A stretch of DNA of 64,000 nt from Micromonospora fulviviridis (lineage in GTDB: Bacteria; Actinomycetota; Actinomycetes; Mycobacteriales; Micromonosporaceae), in assembly GCF_014648395.1 (NCBI RefSeq), contig NZ_BMRA01000004.1, positions 295,394 through 359,393 on the forward strand, read 5' to 3'. Positions within the stretch are counted from its first letter, which is position 1. The number at the start of each line of letters is the position of its first letter. The notes under the pieces were generated by a model. That model saw only the letters and a program-made list of their open reading frames with translations, was not told the origin of the DNA and did no database searches. The position numbers and the translations under genes were made by a program. Of this stretch, positions 62,379 to 64,000 are shown one piece after another.

Positions 62379-64000
62379 TCAGCCTCGGTAGATATCGGCG
62401 ATCTCCGCCGCGTACGTCTTGTGCACGACCTGCCGCTTGACCTTGAGCGAGGGGGTCAGCTCGCCGGTCGCCTCGGTGAAGTCCTGCGGCAGGATCCGGA
62501 ACACCTTGATCGCCTCGGCCTTGGAGACCGCCTGGTTGGCCTGGTCGACCGCGGCCTGCACCTCGGCCCGCAGCGTCTCGTCCTCGCGCAGCTCGGCCAC
62601 GGTGGTGGCCTCGGGGCGGCCGTGCGCGGCCAGCCACTTCGGCAGCGCCTCCTCGTCGATGGTGACCAGGGCCGCGATGAACGGCTGCCGGTCGCCGACC
62701 ACCACGCACTGGCTGACCAGCGGGTGCGCCCGGACCTGGTCCTCCAGCACCGCCGGCGCGACGTTCTTGCCGCCGGCGGTCACGATGATCTCCTTCTTGC
62801 GGCCGGTGATGGAGAGGTAGCCGTCCTCGTCGAGCTGGCCCAGGTCGCCGGTGCGGAACCAGCCGTCGGCGCTCACCGCCTCGGCGGTGGCCGCCTCGTT
62901 GTGCCAGTAGCCCCGGAAGACGATCTCCCCGGAGATCAGGACCTCGCCGTCGTCGTCGATCCGGATGGTGACGCCGGGCAGCGGCCGGCCGACCGTGCCG
63001 ATCCGGGTGTGCCCGGGCAGGTTCGCGGCGGCGGCCGGCGCGGTCTCGGTGAGGCCGTAGCCCTCGCAGATGGTCACCCCGATGCCCCGGAAGAAGTGCC
63101 CGAGCCGGGCGCCGAGCGGGGCGCCGCCGGAGATCGCGTCCCGGCAGCGGCCGCCCAGCGCCGCGCGCAGCTTGCGGTAGACCAGCTTGTCGAAGAGCGC
63201 GTGCTGGGCGCGCAGGCCCAGGCCCGGGCCGTCGGGGGTCTCCAGCGCCTCGCTGTAGGCGATGGCGACCTTCTCGGCCCGGTCGAAGATCTTGCCCTTG
63301 CCGTCGGCCTCGGCCTTCTGCCGCGCGCCGTTGTAGACCTTCTCGAAGACCCGGGGTACGGAGAGCACGAAGGTCGGCTTGAACTCCTGCAGCTCGCCGA
63401 CCAGGCTCTTGGTGTCCGAGCAGTGCGCCATGGTGGCCCGGGCCTGCACCACGCCGACCTGGATGAGCCGGGCGAAGGCGTGCGCCAGTGGCAGGAAGAG
63501 CAGGGTGGAGGCGCCCTCGCGGAACAGGTTCGGCAGCACTGGCACGGCGTTGGCGATGTCGGCGTAGATGTTGCGGTGGGTCAGCACGCAGCCCTTGGGG
63601 CGGCCGGTGGTGCCACTGGTGTAGATGATGGTGGCGACGTCGTCGGCCTTCAGGGTCGAGCGGCGTACCTCGACCTCGGCCGGGTCGACCGACGCGCCGG
63701 CCGCGACCAGCTCGTCGACCGCGCCCAGCTCGATCTGCCAGACCTCGCGCAGCTCGGGCAGCCGGTCGCGGACCCCCGCGACCAGGGTGGCGTGCCCGGT
63801 GTTCTCCACCACGACGGCGACCGCGCCGGAGTCGGAGAGGATCCAGGCCGCCTGTTCCGCGCTGGAGGTCTCGTAGATCGGCACGGTGACCGCGCCGGCC
63901 GCCCAGATCGCGTAGTCGAGCAGCGTCCACTCGTAGCGGGTGCGGCTCATCAGCCCGACCCGGTCACCGGGGGACACGCCGGCCGCGACCAGACCCCGGG
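62379..64000 (-). CDS. fadD15: Long-chain acyl-CoA ligase (FadD15-like), 5' end outside window
   Basis: The 5' end lies past the right edge; about 540 codons are visible of about 600. The AMP-binding motif is YTSGTTGRPKGCVLTH, then EGYGLTETAPA, and the C-terminal hinge GWFRTGDLGQLDEDGYLSITGRKKEII with Lys in SLKVKRQVV. These define a long-chain fatty-acyl-CoA synthetase of the FadD15 type. In mycobacteria the orthologue sits beside pimB as here. It would activate fatty acids for lipid synthesis or degradation. Separated by 14 bp from the histidine kinase gene. Confidence 0.95.
   Translation of the reverse strand, partial: RGLVAAGVSPGDRVGLMSRTRYEWTLLDYAIWAAGAVTVPIYETSSAEQAAWILSDSGAVAVVVENTGHATLVAGVRDRLPELREVWQIELGAVDELVAAGASVDPAEVEVRRSTLKADDVATIIYTSGTTGRPKGCVLTHRNIYADIANAVPVLPNLFREGASTLLFLPLAHAFARLIQVGVVQARATMAHCSDTKSLVGELQEFKPTFVLSVPRVFEKVYNGARQKAEADGKGKIFDRAEKVAIAYSEALETPDGPGLGLRAQHALFDKLVYRKLRAALGGRCRDAISGGAPLGARLGHFFRGIGVTICEGYGLTETAPAAAANLPGHTRIGTVGRPLPGVTIRIDDDGEVLISGEIVFRGYWHNEAATAEAVSADGWFRTGDLGQLDEDGYLSITGRKKEIIVTAGGKNVAPAVLEDQVRAHPLVSQCVVVGDRQPFIAALVTIDEEALPKWLAAHGRPEATTVAELREDETLRAEVQAAVDQANQAVSKAEAIKVFRILPQDFTEATGELTPSLKVKRQVVHKTYAAEIADIYRG

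Noticed and set aside
60673..63930. 1085-aa frame joining a histidine kinase to upstream sequence
   Set aside because: The upstream 520 residues are an out-of-frame shadow of fadD. The real kinase starts at GTG 62364.
1..64000. Defence or mobile-element island
   Set aside because: No integrase, transposase, restriction system, toxin-antitoxin pair or phage gene was recognised, and most genes are core functions.

Overview
This window is a GC-rich stretch of actinobacterial core chromosome. The gene content and small conserved proteins point to the Micromonosporaceae, probably Micromonospora or a close relative. That assignment is an inference from recognisable families and gene order; no search was run. 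Many genes start with GTG, neighbours often overlap by ATGA or GTGA, and no transposase, integrase, phage gene, CRISPR array, tRNA or rRNA was recognised. From memory, the gene order (fadD15-, pimB-, UvrC-like exonuclease, trpD, ctaE-qcrCAB, ctaF/ctaC, adoK, erpA-like, glycerate kinase, DUF3043, cobT/cobS, gcvT, pepA, lpd) broadly matches the Rv2187-Rv2215 segment of Mycobacterium tuberculosis, with lineage-specific insertions.

Layout. 1-4.1 kb: 3'-truncated lpdA, a small conserved protein, leucyl aminopeptidase and gcvT. 4.2-6.3 kb: an ABM-type monooxygenase divergent from an HxlR regulator, a gene remnant and a DUF2314 protein. 6.4-11.3 kb: cobS, a fused cobU-cobT gene and a Pro/Ala-rich Ser/Thr kinase. 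11.4-13.5 kb: a 66-aa protein, an M50 peptidase and an aldo/keto reductase. 13.6-19.1 kb: one 1834-aa protein, mostly low-complexity repeats, with a TPR-like and WG-repeat C terminus, divergent from a three-gene ABC exporter (19.2-21.9 kb). 21.9-27.2 kb: a cupin-type XRE regulator divergent from azlCD, then DUF3043, a MurA-family enzyme and nadA. 27.3-32.4 kb: glycerate kinase, a DUF4232 lipoprotein, an A-type Fe-S carrier, a PfkB/adenosine kinase, TusA and a cysteine desulfurase.

32.6-43.1 kb is the respiratory block: ctaC-ctaF, then (after a repeat-rich gap, a zinc-ribbon protein, trpD and a degenerate receiver) ctaG divergent from ctaE-qcrC-qcrA-qcrB. Together these encode most of a bcc:aa3 supercomplex; ctaD is not in the window. 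43.1-50.5 kb: a stand-alone Lrp effector domain, a sugar nucleotidyltransferase, a NUDIX hydrolase, a RelA/SpoT protein, a DEDDh exonuclease/GIY-YIG fusion, a NYN-domain protein and a Cys-rich peptide. 50.6-64 kb: a membrane M48 protease overlapping a PimB-like mannosyltransferase, an MMPL transporter, two LuxR-type two-component systems, a GGDEF-EAL protein overlapping a DUF574 methyltransferase, and a 5'-truncated long-chain acyl-CoA ligase.

Three patterns run through the window. First, at least ten genes have a TANNNT -10 hexamer 6-7 nt before the start codon and no Shine-Dalgarno, as expected for leaderless mRNAs. Second, convergent gene pairs are separated by long perfect hairpins. Third, the gap after ctaF holds two dispersed inverted repeats and a degenerate 62-bp tandem repeat. 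No clearly new multi-gene system stands out. The strangest locus is the giant repeat/WG-repeat protein.
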